In this document: positions 34,745 through 46,650 of the stretch, piece by piece
Position numbering within the stretch: the first letter of the stretch is position 1
Layout: every line of letters begins with the position of its first letter
Assembly: GCA_029747015.1 (NCBI GenBank)
Contig: JAKOGI010000006.1
Coordinates: 1,850,001-1,914,000, forward strand
Source: Carnegiea gigantea
Taxonomy: Eukaryota > Streptophyta > Magnoliopsida > Caryophyllales > Cactaceae
Direction of reading: 5' to 3'
Length of the DNA: 64,000 nucleotides
The notes under the pieces: generated by a model
What the model saw: only the letters and a program-made list of their open reading frames with translations
Told to the model about the DNA's origin: nothing
Database searches by the model: none
Position numbers and translations under genes: made by a program

Positions 34745-36406
34745 TTATGTGAGAGTTGAGTTGGCGGTAGAATTCTGTCCACACAGAGCACTACATGGAT
34801 GCTCACTGATGAAAGTAAGTGGAGCTACTGTACATAAATTATTGGTATTGTGATTGAATAATGTTTGATTGAACAACATTTGATGTTTCAAAAATTCCAT
34901 ATCCACACAGATATACATATCCATTCATCAGGATTCTATCCAAATCTGTATCCTTAAGCACAATCACTGGAATCTCCATTAGTTAATTATATCAATTCAT
35001 TCGACTTGTCCATTTCTCTATAAAGAGAGGATCAACTTTTTTTTTTTTGGATGGGAAAATGCTTAAGGCTGAAGTATTTTCATGACAACATCTTAAACTA
35101 TTAGGCAATCACTAATAAACGAATCAGAGTGTGTATATATATAGGCTTCGCTTCCTTGTGCTTGAAATTATATATTAATAATATTATTACCATCCACACT
35201 TGCTTTTACATGTATATTTTGTTGGGTTGAATTGTGCAAATTTACAAGATGGAGAGTATTGTGGTGTCCATGAGAAGTGTGTTACTAACTTATGATAAAC
35301 TTATTAGGCATTCTTCAATCTTCATTCACCTTATTCAACTCTACATTTGTACTAATACGATTTGTGAGAGATTAAGTGTACAGGTGAACCCACCCCCCCC
35401 TTTCTTGGATGAAAACGGTCTTTTTTTTTTTTCATCTAATCGCCAGATTGATACAAGTGTGAGATTTAGATAGAGTCTCTTCTTTTTTTGAGGATGAAGA
35501 TTAAAGCGCTGTTGATGAGTTTATATTCATATTTCTCGAAATACCTTAACCTCATTGTCCATGATATCTCAGTTCCTATTTTTTTTTTGTATGAGGATGA
35601 TATAGGCAAATTATTACATACTCCCGGGAGTGTGTACTTCTACTGCCATATATATATATATATATACATTTTTAATGTGTATTTATCATATGAGTGGTTA
35701 TTAATGCATATTTCACTTACGTAGCTTGCGGGAGTATGTACTTCCGGATGTATGATATAGGCTTTGACATATATATAGCTCAAATGAATAAAATTGCTAA
35801 TTGTGTAGCATGAGTGGAGAATGAAAATAATTAATTATCATGACATAGGCCTACACAAATAGTATGTGCAACAACTGTCTTGTTGTAATTTTGAAAAATG
35901 ATTGAAATAATATAGCAAAAAATACAAATTATGCCTCAAGAAATAGGGCTTTGATCCCCTTCGGATTAAGTCATCAAGATCACTTTATCAAAATTTTGCG
36001 TCTATGTCCGAAAACGAGTACTTTTTTTGGTGGGGAAAAAATAAAGTAGTATTCCACTCCAACGCAACTAGCATGCGACTGTCACGCACGCCGCCTTTGC
36101 TTAGCCGAGAGAAGCTCTGCGAATTTTTCTTTTTCTTTTTTTTTTCCCCAAACCTTCTCGAACGTCCAAAGCCCAAGGGTATTGTCAATACTCCTTTTTT
36201 TTTTCTTTACTTATTTTTATTTAAGTAATAATTCTTTATGTATCGCATTGTATTATTGGTGCCAATTTTGTTCCCACATCTTTTGGTATTGCCTATAAGA
36301 TCCCTGGCACAAAAAAAAAAAATAAAAAAAAATAAACAAAAATAAGAAAAAACGAAAGGCAAAATACTGCGTTGAATAATGGGCCAGATGGATCAGGAGC
36401 TCTTTC
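34745..36406. other. Intergenic, no gene supported
   Basis: Two related blocks CGGGAGTGTGTACTTCTAC (about 35624) and CGGGAGTATGTACTTCCGG (about 35729) flank an (AT)n tract (35650-35665). Several A/T homopolymers occur. Open frames here are low-complexity. Confidence 0.5.
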
Positions 36407-36535
36407 CAACAACAACAATAACAACACCTTTTAGTGTAAATCCCGCTTTCGCGGAATCTGGGTAGATTCAGATGTGGGCAGCCTTACCTCTATTGATTTC
36501 TCTGCCTGTAGAGAGACCGAATCTAAAAGACCCAC
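36407..36535 (-). mobile_element. TS-like SINE, longer copy
   Basis: An (AAC)n-rich left end, then AATCCCGCTTTCGCGG, GATGTGGGCAGCCTTACCTC and CTGCCTGTAGAGAGACCG. Reversed, this is the body and (TTG)n tail of a TS-like tRNA-derived SINE. It aligns block for block with 57304-57440. Confidence 0.65.
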
Positions 36536-36680
36536 AAAAATAAGAATTTGTAAAGATATTTTATAAAAAAAGAATTTTGTAAAAATTTTTATAGAAGAAG
36601 AATTTTGTGAAAACATATAATATACGTACAACAAAGAAGAAAAATAAGGCGTGGAGTAAGGCGTGGTAACACTTCAGCTA

Positions 36681-36776
36681 GTGGGTTTTTGAGTGAGAAG
36701 GCGTGGAATTTCACATTTACTGATGCTACTGGGTTTTTGAGTAAGAAGGCGTGGAATTTCACATTTACTGATGAGA
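36681..36776 (+). repeat. 48-bp tandem duplication
   Basis: Two copies of a 48-bp unit starting GTGGGTTTTTGAGTGAGAAG / CTGGGTTTTTGAGTAAGAAG and ending ATTTACTGATG, nearly identical, so recent. AAGGCGTGG also occurs twice just upstream (about 36646-36667). Confidence 0.85.
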
Positions 36777-39700
36777 GTTGACGCTTTCCATTAAACTGAA
36801 AAATAAGAATGTATCCTTTATTTTATTTTTTCTCTCAATGATTTCTCACTTGATGAACTCACCATTAATTTCTATCATTACCAAAAGAGATCTGATAAAA
36901 ATTGACCCGATCCAAATCCGTCTGAAATTTTTGAGTTTTGAACATGATTTTCTCGACCCGAACCTAAAATAAATTCAACTTGAAAAACCCATAAATTTTG
37001 GGGTCAAATCCGACCCGAATCTGAACTCGCCTGCTCGACCCGAATAATATTTACTTACTTTTTATTTACTTTAATTTTTTTCCTCTTAACAATAATAGTT
37101 TTTCATTATAACGAATCGTTCAGAGAGATGTTACATAATTATCACATCCCTTCACAAATTATACAACGATTCCCATTTTTTCGCATAAAACAACGTTATA
37201 TATAACTTATAAATGGTATAATTTTAGAAAATGGCCATGAAACAACTCCAATATTAAGGAAAATAATTTAGAATTAGATAAGTATTGAAAATGTGCGAGT
37301 CATGCCATTATATTATTGGTAAAATGAATACATCTTATTGCATTTTAAATTAAATTATTCTATAATAATCTAATATTTTGATTTTATAATTAATAGATAA
37401 TTGTAATATCTTGCAAGTATATAATATTCTTTCGTTTGGATTCCTTCTAATTGATCCTGAATCTGATGCAATGTTGGGCAATGGACCAACTTATATTCGT
37501 GTTAGGATCGACGTACTAATAAAGCATGCCTGATTAGATAATGTTAGGTTAATTAACAAAACGTCAAATTATTAAACAGGTTATTAACGGATCGAACGGC
37601 TCTGTCTCATTAACAAGCTTTAGATGGGCGACCCATGAATGATATGACCAGTTATTAATATTTTAATATACAGCTCAATCCATCCAAACGTGACTCATTG
37701 TCCATCCGCACATGAATTTCATATAGCATGTTGAAAAGTTTGGATATTTTTGATATTCTTTGAAAAATTACGGTTACAATGCTTGTTCATTAAATACGGA
37801 CAATTTTAATTAATAAATATGCCGAATTTTTGATTTTGACAAAAAAAGAAATAATTCACTAAAAAGGCACTTTAAACCCGTTAGGTTGATCCGAAACCCG
37901 TAAAATCGAATATACCCGTTCGCATTTTACCTGAATTAAAAATATACTCAATCTATATTTTACCTAAATTCAAATACACTTAATCTGTATTTGACCTGTC
38001 CGTCTGAATTGACAGGTATGGAATTGGCCAGGTACTCAAAAAGGAGTGTGGGCGAGTTTTGACATCGTTATTCGTCAACCAATAGATGAAGGCAACTTTA
38101 TCCGTAATTATTATTTCCACTTTGTGCTTTTATTACTTACTAATTACTATCATTGAAGTGGCGTTTATGATAAGTCATTAAAATTAGTGTTTGAAGATTT
38201 AATTTCTTTCAAACGTTGCACTTGATGTTCTTTTCTTTTTATCTAGTGTTTTGATAATCTTAGTAATTTAGTTCACTTTTTAGCGAATTGTTCATGCCAT
38301 TTTTTGTTGATTTGTATTTGGATACATAGTCCAACTCAATAACAAAATTAATTCTACCAGATATATTTTCTTCAAGGGATTTGTTAACCACTGTTTTAAC
38401 TCAATTAGTTTACCTAGAAAACGGAGAACCAATTAGTTAAGGTTTTTAGATTGACAAAAATACCCCTCTTATTTTTTGTTCCGAATTGCCTTCACTTCCA
38501 TTTTCTGTCTCCTTGATACTGTGCTCATGTTCCTTGCCCCCTCAATTTTTCCTGACCCTTCTGATGCGTCTCTTCCCCTCAAATTCTCTAGTCCGATGCT
38601 CCCCTCCCTTTCTTCTCACCGTCGCGAACCTTAATTTTTCCTCAGTATCCAAATTAAAGTAATTTCTAGCCAGGACATGAAGAATTGACCATCGATCGCC
38701 AACTGATACAATAATATGTACCTTCTTCGGAGGAAAACAAAAACTGCCCACATGCCGAAAACAATTAAGATTTAAGACTCCCAGCTTAATTAGGCGTTAT
38801 ATCCAGCAAACCCAAAGGCAAAGAAGGTCCTTATCTTATCCTCAATGTAATTAAATAGTGTACATAATTCGTTAATTTAATGTACTGTAATTTGTCCAGC
38901 TAGACACCTAGTTCTCTCCAATCGTTCAGCCAAAAGTATCAGATAATATACCCTGCTTTCTGTATTTTCCAATCGGATAATGGTTATGCATGAAGTACAT
39001 GAATGTACTTGGCCAGATTCAATTTAAAACCGGCTGAGAATATCTTTACGCACTTTTATATTCTTCGTAACGTCCACGTACTTTGTTATCGTTGCATTCA
39101 AAATACGTTTAATGCAATCAAAATGTGGCCTCTGAACTTGTACATCATTACATGATGGCGAAGGTTTGTGTCGCACTGTATAAAGTGGCTCTTTAGAAGA
39201 AATTCTTGTATAATATTTGTGAAATTATATTTGTATTTTTAAAAATTATAGAGATATACATGGATAAGATGTTAAAGATACAAACACATGTTATATCTGT
39301 TTGGGGAAAAGAAAAAAACACACACACACACAAGGGAGCTCAAAGCGTGTTACTTTTCGCATCGAGTACAGCATGTTTTTGCCCCATACAATGTAGTTAT
39401 TTGTTTTCTAGGTCCATTATATGCTAGTTACATAAAAGCAACTATAATATTTCTGCTTCCACTATAATCGTCTTTCCATGTTGATACTATTTTTGGTGGT
39501 AGTTGAAAATAATATTTACTGCACTTTATGTAATTTAAGAATGCAAAATTATGCACAACTTCAATAATATTCCAAAAGTGTAGAGAGATTGATTACAATA
39601 AATGATGACAATCTTTTTATTTTTTGAAATGAAGTTTGATGGGTTTTTAATGATGGCTGGAGTATCTTAAAAATCATAATCAGCAACGAAAATTATCAAA

Positions 39701-39799
39701 CTTTGATATTTTTAACGATGAGGTTCTATTGAACTGTCCCATGAAGAAAAACATAGAAGATTAGCGTACAAATTTAGCTAAACTTCAGAGCTGAATTTG
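36777..39799. other. Long AT-rich intergenic stretch, no gene
   Basis: It contains scattered GACCCGA/ACCCGTT motifs (36900-37050 and 37860-38000) of the kind found in degenerate hAT MITEs, but no clear termini. Minor open frames have no recognisable motif. A short (CA)n lies at 39318-39331. Confidence 0.45.
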
Positions 39800-39804
39800 C
39801 TTCT

Positions 39805-42800
39805 TGTAACGGCCTGAATCTAATATCGATTTTAATTACCTTGAATCAATTTAATTACAAGTTAATCAAGTTGGATGACGCATTTCAATTAAGCATTTTC
39901 TATATGTATGCGTATATGTGTGTGTGCATTGTAGGTTGAAACGACGATGTGGTTTCAAAATAAATTATGCCATACTTCTAAATAATTCATCAAAATTCTA
40001 ATAAATACTTGACCATCTACTAAAATAAATAATTCACCAACATTTTACATCCAAAGGAGTTACATTTTTTAATTCAGAAATTTTAGGCAAAGTAGTAATT
40101 CAAACCTGTTTGTGTATATATATGTAATGAATGAAAAAAAGGGGGGAGGGGCCGACATTAAGTCGGGCATAATCAAGATCAAGCCCCAAAATTTCAGTAC
40201 TCCCCTGCTTCCCTCAAACTCAACCCCCGACACCCCTCTCTGCCTTCCCCTGCCCGTTTCTCTCTACCTCACAGACGCCGGCCTGGTCATCGGTGTGCTG
40301 TCCCGTTGCCGACCGCCGGTCGTTCGTCCACCACACGGGTCGCCGGTACCCGCCAACGCCACCGTTGTCCAGCCCACGTTCGCCTCCCTGTTCTGTCACT
40401 TCTCGCGCGGCTTTGCTCGGGCTCTGCCGGCCGTCGCCGCCCCGTTTGTCACCGTCCCAGCCCACCGGCGTCGCCAAGACGTCACCGGCCAACCACCACT
40501 CCCTTTCTCTTTTCATTACTTTACTCCATTTGGGTGGAAAGGTGAGAAAACTCTAACCTCTTCTAATTTGGGTTTTGATTGTTGTAATTCAATTTTTGTG
40601 AAAGATGATATCATTAAATTGTTGGTCTTTCTTGAACATTGGATGTGGAATCAAAGTGACGAAGGGAGGTTGGAGGCTGATTATAAACCTAAGTTTGAAT
40701 GTGTGAGTTGAAGGCGTTTAGATAAGTTTAACCAAAATTGAATGAAATTAGTGGGTTATACACGTTGAATGTGTGGATTATATTATGATGATATGGAACT
40801 TAGGGTTATGAATTGGATGAAAGGTTATATGTTTTGGGTGTGAGGGTTTGAGCTTGTTTATATTGTTTCGATACTGTTTCATTGAAGATTTGAATGAAAG
40901 TACTGAAATACCTGTGAATAACGTGGAAGTGTTAATGTCTCCAGTGTGGTGATTTAGGGTTTACATGCTTGGTGAAACTTGGAATTACTAGTATTGATTT
41001 AAAGATATTTAGCATAATTTTAATGACAATCGAATGGAATTAATGGATTAACCAAGGGTTAGAGAAATGTGTCGCCACGGACATGATGGTTTAAAAATTT
41101 CTGAACAAGGTTTATGCTAATCATATTCGTTGTAATTATATTACCTTCTGGGTGTCTAACTAAATTGAATACGCTAATTGAGGTGAAATATACGTTGGAA
41201 GGACGAGCGTACGTAGCCATGAACGTTGACGTGTAAGTCGAGTAGGATTAGTGATGGGGAGCCATAGTGAAGATTTGGGCCCTTGAAGCATAACTAAAGA
41301 TGGGGGCCTAATTAATGAATTAAAAATTAACGACATTGACTAATTAGAAGTCAAGATAATGCCAAAGATCGGGTTAAGATCGATTCATGCTCGAGTGGGT
41401 TGGAGATTGATGGATCTCTTTTGTTTTACAACTCGAACGAAACAAAAGTCAACTAGGTGTAGTTCAAATGTTACAAATTCAAAATTTGAGTGGAATTGGT
41501 GGCTTAAAGGCGATTGGGGACCTTGGAATGTGCCAAATCAAAGAAGGATAATGATGAAGGATCCCAAGTATTTTTAAGAGTGGCTTGGGAAGTAAGGTCA
41601 CCCAACGGAGCAATCAAAGGTTGAGTTATGCGCCATTGGGACAAAGGAGTGGCGTGTTCTCTTGTAACCTAACGCAAAGAATTAGAAATCCAAAGCTATC
41701 TGACGTTTCCAACGTAGACAACTTAGGTAACGGCACTACCCTTAATAACAATAATAATAGTAAAAGAAAAAGGAAAACAAAAAAATAATAATAAAATCGA
41801 ATAGAATCCAATTGATTTGATGATAATCATTGCGTGAATAATTAAAAGTGAGATGGAGGAAATTCTACATTATTTAATCATTTAGTCAGAAAATTTAATA
41901 AAATTTCTAATCTATACTAATCGTAGAAATAACATATCTGACGCAGGAATGAGGCCACTTTGTCGCTTCAAGCTGCTAACACGCGTTCTCCATTACAAAA
42001 GAGAGATAATCACAAAGGCCAGGTACGTACATTGCCTGTGCTCTTCAAAAACTCACGTATTTCTCAGCAGTGAAAATTAATATAAGATTCATTTAATGAA
42101 CCAATTTCTACAGTGTTTTGTCACCTAAACAAGTGGCCCCGCCCAATGACTAATCATTAGGGCTTATGCCCTTCAATATACCCGTGCGCGGTGTCAACTC
42201 AGACTTCTCGATCGGCCGGGGGGTGAGCACCTAAAGTATGATCGTTTCAAGACGTACGTCGACCAAGGGGTCAACTTCCAGATAGTAGTTAGCAAATCAA
42301 TTTTTACATGTACATCCTCTCTCTCCTGTTTGCAAAGTGAAATGTTTTGAAATGCGGCCGGCCCAACTAATTTAACATAAAACTTATTTTACTACATTGG
42401 AATATACGTGCTGAGTTTCGACTCATCATTCGAATATTTTTATATTTTCTGTTTTAAGTATGGGGAGCACTGAACAGCCGTCCTCCTGATAAGCCGGAAG
42501 GTAGCAAACAATGGACGTTCACTGAACGTTAGCTAGTCAACGCTCACAGTGATGATATGTTAGTAATTTGGAGATTGTGTATTGTTATACTTTTGAAACC
42601 AGAGGATAATAATGCTTAGTATTGATACACTAAGTTATAACGTGTAGTATAAACTGTATGAGTAGACAAATGTTTATTTTGGGTAATTCCAAGGTTTAAC
42701 AATTCAGGTAACCTTGTTCTATCCCAGAACGGCGGTAATGCCTCCAATCAAATTAACAGTCTTCCGCTACAAATAAATAACAAACTAGTGGTTAAGTTAG

Positions 42801-42833
42801 AGTAAGCCGACATTAGTAATTGGGGGTGTTACA
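39805..42833 (+). mobile_element. Solo LTR, probably Ty3/gypsy (Tekay-like)
   Basis: It starts TGTAACGGCCTGAATCTAA and ends GGGGGTGTTACA, the usual TGTAAC...GTTACA ends of plant gypsy LTRs. It is flanked by CTTCT (39800-39804) and CGTCT (42834-42838), agreeing at 4 of 5 positions, as an aged target duplication. A GC-rich Pro/Arg-coding patch (about 40200-40500) followed by GGTGAGAAA fits long gypsy LTRs. No gag, protease or reverse transcriptase motifs are present, so this is an LTR left by recombination between two LTRs. Lineage is a guess. Confidence 0.7.
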
Positions 42834-42838
42834 CGTCT

Positions 42839-43570
42839 TGTTACACTACTTCTGAAGCAAATTAACATAGATTCATCGAAAATTTAGCATAACGTAGGTT
42901 TCACTAGTATCTTATAAGACAGAAAAAAGGAAGAAACATAGTCGTATTAGTTATAAAATTTTGATTATCAAACTATTAGAAACTATTTTACCTTGGACAA
43001 CTCAGTTCATATTTGAGTAGTATTTATTATCAATTAATGTTGAAGTGATCTATTAATGTTCTCCATATGTATACACAACAACTTATGTCATAGACTCAAT
43101 TGTTCCCTCATTTTCACCCAATTGCTTTCTTTTTTCTTTTTCCTTTTTTTTTGGGGGGGGGGGGGGGTTGGGAGCTGAGGGGGAGGTGGAGGTGGAGGTG
43201 GAGGGGAGGAAGTTTATCCGTGCAATCAACTACACCAGATAGTTTCTACTCCTGGAAGTCCAGCTAAAATCAAAGGTTTGGGACACGCGGTGGTCGTGCT
43301 TTAGATGACCAGTTTTTATAGTAATTAGGCATGCTTTTAAAAAGACCTAGTCAGCTATAACCTCACCACTACGGTAAAGTACAATCATTGAGTGAAACTT
43401 AATTACACTAATTTTCAACTAATTAATTAAATAAAAAAAAGGAGAACATGGGAAATTAAAGGAGAGAGACAATGAAACTTCCAACCCCCACAAAAGGCAC
43501 AAGCCACTCAATTATGCTAATATTTTCAAAAATGTCATATTTTCTCTCTTTTCATTTGCCCTCCTGTACG
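42839..43570. other. Upstream region of DUF761 copy 2
   Basis: No gene. It holds a T-run followed by 15 G (43153-43167) and a (GGAGGT)n patch (43181-43205). GAAACTTCCAACCCCCACAA (about 43474) resembles GAAGCTTCCTACCCCCACAA before copy 4 (about 55551). Confidence 0.55.
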
Positions 43571-43577
43571 TATAAAT
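43571..43577 (+). promoter_or_regulatory. TATA box of DUF761 copy 2
   Basis: TATAAAT, 166 bases before the start codon, followed by a CT-rich leader with a (CT)n run (43657-43674). Confidence 0.7.
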
Positions 43578-43736
43578 CTCTCCCTTCCCCTCTTCCCCCT
43601 TGGATCAAGTAATTGAATTGAAAACTTGTCTTCTACAAACACAAGCCCCCCCCCCTCTCTCTCTCTCTCTCTCTAGAAAAACACACACACTTAACTTTCT
43701 CTTTCATCAATCAGAAAATATAAATACATAAAAAAA

Positions 43737-44282
43737 ATGGAACAAAAAGCACCAAGTATAGCCAAGAAGATATGGCACATAGTGAAGGTGGCATTCTTCA
43801 TGCTAAGGAAAGGCATTTGCAAGAGGAAGATCCTCTTAGACCTCAACATCATGATGAAGCGTAGTAAACTCGCCGGAAAAGCCATCCAAAACCTCATGTT
43901 CCACCACCACCACTCCTCCAACTATGCCGCCGCCGCCAACCCGGAGGAGTACGAGTTCAGCTGCAGCAACACCCCCCTCCACCGCCGCTACTTCAACAAG
44001 AAGAAGTCCCACCATGAACCCCGAGCTGACGTGGTGGAGGTCAACAAAGTCTTCGAGATGATGATGACATCATCCTCATCATCATCAAATGATAATGTGG
44101 CAGCATCGCCCGTTTTGCCCAGGTTGGGATTCGGGCAGAGCCCCGTGACCCGGCAGCTCCGGATCACGGACTCCCCCTACCCCCTTCAGGATAACCCGGA
44201 TGAGGATAGTCGGGTGGACGAGGCTGCTGAAGACTTCATTAACAAGTTCTACTCTCAACTCAAGCAGCAGAAGTACTACTGA
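43737..44282 (+). CDS. DUF761 / Avr9-Cf-9 rapidly elicited protein 146-like, copy 2
   Basis: Intronless, 181 residues. Motifs: IWHIVKVAFFMLRKGICKRK (11-30), DLNIMMKRSKLAGK (35-48), an HHHH run, EYEFSCSNTP, VNKVFEMMM, a Ser run, RITDSPYPLQ, and the C-terminal VDEAAEDFINKFYSQLKQQ (160-178). The first about 165 coding bases differ from copy 4 at only a few positions, while the flanks differ more. The Ser and His runs differ in length between copies. Cellular role is unknown; elicitor responsiveness is inferred only from the family name. Confidence 0.92.
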   Translation: MEQKAPSIAKKIWHIVKVAFFMLRKGICKRKILLDLNIMMKRSKLAGKAIQNLMFHHHHSSNYAAAANPEEYEFSCSNTPLHRRYFNKKKSHHEPRADVVEVNKVFEMMMTSSSSSSNDNVAASPVLPRLGFGQSPVTRQLRITDSPYPLQDNPDEDSRVDEAAEDFINKFYSQLKQQKYY

Positions 44283-44539
44283 AACAAGTTCAATATTTAT
44301 CCAGAAATATAAAATGGCATGGATGTTAGAAAATTGGATTATGGATTTTTGAATTGGGTTATGTATATTCCGTACTCAAGACACAGTGATTTATAATACG
44401 TTGTTGATCATAATCAAGAAAAATATCGCAGCTAATGGAACTACGCATAAGACCTTTTTTCCTCTTCTATTTTATGGCTATCCAACACTATTAGACTTTC
44501 TTATCTCCTGAAATATAAAAGTGAGTGTTGTTCCATATA

Positions 44540-44545
44540 AATAAA
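44540..44545 (+). terminator. Possible poly(A) signal of DUF761 copy 2
   Basis: AATAAA about 260 bases after the stop. A closer weak candidate is AATATAAAATG near 44308. Confidence 0.35.
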
Positions 44546-45156
44546 ATTAAAGAATTTAAATATATATATAAAGCTTGTAAGTTACTCCAACTATAACTAA
44601 TTGATTTTTAATTGGAATTTCATTTGAATTTATATGTATGACTATTTGATTATGGCCCAATTCATATGAAAATTTAACGCCTTCCCCCCTCTCCATCCAA
44701 TAAAAAAAGAAGGCATGATAAACAAAGTTGTAATGAACCTACACACCATTTTTCTTTACACTTAACGTTTCAAGTCAATTAATAAAAGAGGTAATGTTTT
44801 ATTGTAAAACCAGTTAAATTGTCGGCTCACCTTATACAAGAAGCAACTGAGTTAAAAGTTTAAACTAAATTAATCGTTGCAGTAAAATCTGCGAAGTCTG
44901 GTTACATTACAGACAGGACGCTAACCACTGGTATCTAAGTGGAATTGTTAAGTATCAGCAGTCAGTCTAGAAATTTCCGCTACATATCAAAGCACTCCGA
45001 CCGGAAAATATCGGACGAACCCATGCCACTAGAGTTTGGCAGGTTGATGAAATTGAGCCACCAAAGTCCAGGTACGGTAGAGTTGTAAATCATTGTCACG
45101 TGTATGTTACTTAATTGGTAAACTTATTCTTCATTTTACTGTTGTTGCGGATATTA
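44546..45156. other. Intergenic, no gene supported
   Basis: AT-rich, with a more GC-rich patch (about 44880-45070) that may be an old unclassified retroelement piece. No coding motif. Confidence 0.45.
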
Positions 45157-45590
45157 TGGTTGCGTTCAATAACAGTACTTTAGATAGCGTTTAACGTTTT
45201 GACTGATTGAATATATTAATTAGTCAATTTTTAGTATTTGATAATCTAGTATTTGGGTGAGCATCTCAAGTAACGTTCAGCATTTGAAGTAACATGTTTG
45301 AAAAGTTAATAATATTAACTTTTGATATTTAAAAGTAACGTTTCATTTTTTTAACCAAAAGATACTCTTTGGAGATTTTATCTTTAGAAATTATCTATAC
45401 CGTTTTATGTCAATCTATATTAGCCAGCTAGCTCAATAACTAAATTTATCGAGCACATTTATTTCAACCGTTCATTTACATAATTGTACGCTAACAGCTA
45501 ATTTAAAACCATTATCTATTACCTAAATAGCTATCTACTATATAAACTATTATCTACTACCTAAACAGTTAATTTTACCGAAAAAAATCT
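45157..45590 (+). mobile_element. Tourist-like MITE, diverged copy
   Basis: The same block order as 18483-18899: TTTTGACTGATTGAATATAT, AGTAACGTTT, TTTTATGTCAATCTATATTA, then GCTAACAGCTAATTT. The ends (GGTTGCGTTCAATAAC and TTTTACCGAAAAAAAT) are eroded, so it is older than the 18483 copy. Confidence 0.75.
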
Positions 45591-46426
45591 ATGTCCAAAT
45601 CTAAGAGGTTAGCTGTACATATAACTACATACCGGAAAAAGAAAAATATCAACGGCCAACATATATCGATGACTTCGTCTCGAATTAAAGGAATGGTGCC
45701 CATGGATGCAGAGAAAGGGCTGGCGCTGAAATTAAAGTAAGACAGTGAAAGATCCATGCATGGCAAGCGAAACTTGGCAAAATTTAGATCATTAGATTTT
45801 AGTATTAAGTGACGTTGTATTTACATAGGATTGTAGTAGGTTGATTTTCACTTATGCTATTGATTATTTATCTATTTAGGTTGACAATAAAATATAATGA
45901 ATCTAGGTTTGGCAAATTTCAGTTTGATTGACTTTTTAGTTTTTACTATCAATTTATATTCAAGTCAAAAATTAAGTTATCACGTACCAATTTTGAGAGG
46001 GACATAATTCGCAGAGAAACGAGTAAAAACAGTACTTATATAGGAATAGTCAATTATTTAATTACGCCAAAATTATCAAAAAGAAAATGAGTATCATGAA
46101 TACACACAATAAATTATATTATAGTGTGTTTAAATATTGTTGGACCATAAAAGTAAAGTTTACCTTGATTGATTTTGGAATGAAATATTACATGAAATTA
46201 TACAAGCTCGGTTAATTGAGGTACAATTCACCTCAGAATTTGACATATACACTTAGCAGGTTTTTTTTTGGGGTTGTTTTGGGGGGGGGGGGGGGGTGGA
46301 AGCAGGCAACGGCACTGAGTTTTGAGGCATACATGCCGTATCCTTTTCTTCTCAACTAATCTATGAAGGGAGAGTGACCACATCTTTTAAATCAAATAAA
46401 TGGCAAATATATTCACAACCGCTGCA
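45591..46426. other. Intergenic, no gene supported
   Basis: AT-rich, with a run of 16 G (46281-46296) after two T-runs. Nothing else recognised. Confidence 0.5.
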
Positions 46427-46650
46427 GGCCTTTTCTTTTCGTGGATCAATTTTAAAGTACTAACATCAACTCACTTCAACCTACTGCAATCTACTTTTAT
46501 TATTTTAACAAAGTTTAATTTATCACATAAAAAAATTCAACCCACTTCAATCTACTTCAACCCACTTTAACCTACTTGAACGTACCTCAATCTACTTTAA
46601 CCTACTTTATCTTTTTATCTACTTTAATTTATCCACGAAAAGAATAGGCC
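46427..46650. mobile_element. Short MITE with about 27-bp inverted ends
   Basis: Left end GGCCTTTTCTTTTCGTGGAT; right end reversed GGCCTATTCTTTTCGTGGAT, continuing into similar AATT..AAGTA. The interior is mostly degenerate tandem CAAYCTACTT units (about 46470-46625). No coding capacity and no clear target duplication. Confidence 0.8.

Noticed and set aside
38985..39070. A third copy of the upstream block seen at 48740 and 54530
   Set aside because: There are loose matches (ATGCATGAAGTAC, ATATCTTTACGCACTT), but they are too short and diverged, and the block is 4.7 kb from the nearest DUF761 gene.
40112..40711. 199-codon Pro/Arg/Ala-rich frame
   Set aside because: It lies in the GC-rich part of the solo LTR. 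The composition fits LTR leader sequence and no gag or other domain is seen.
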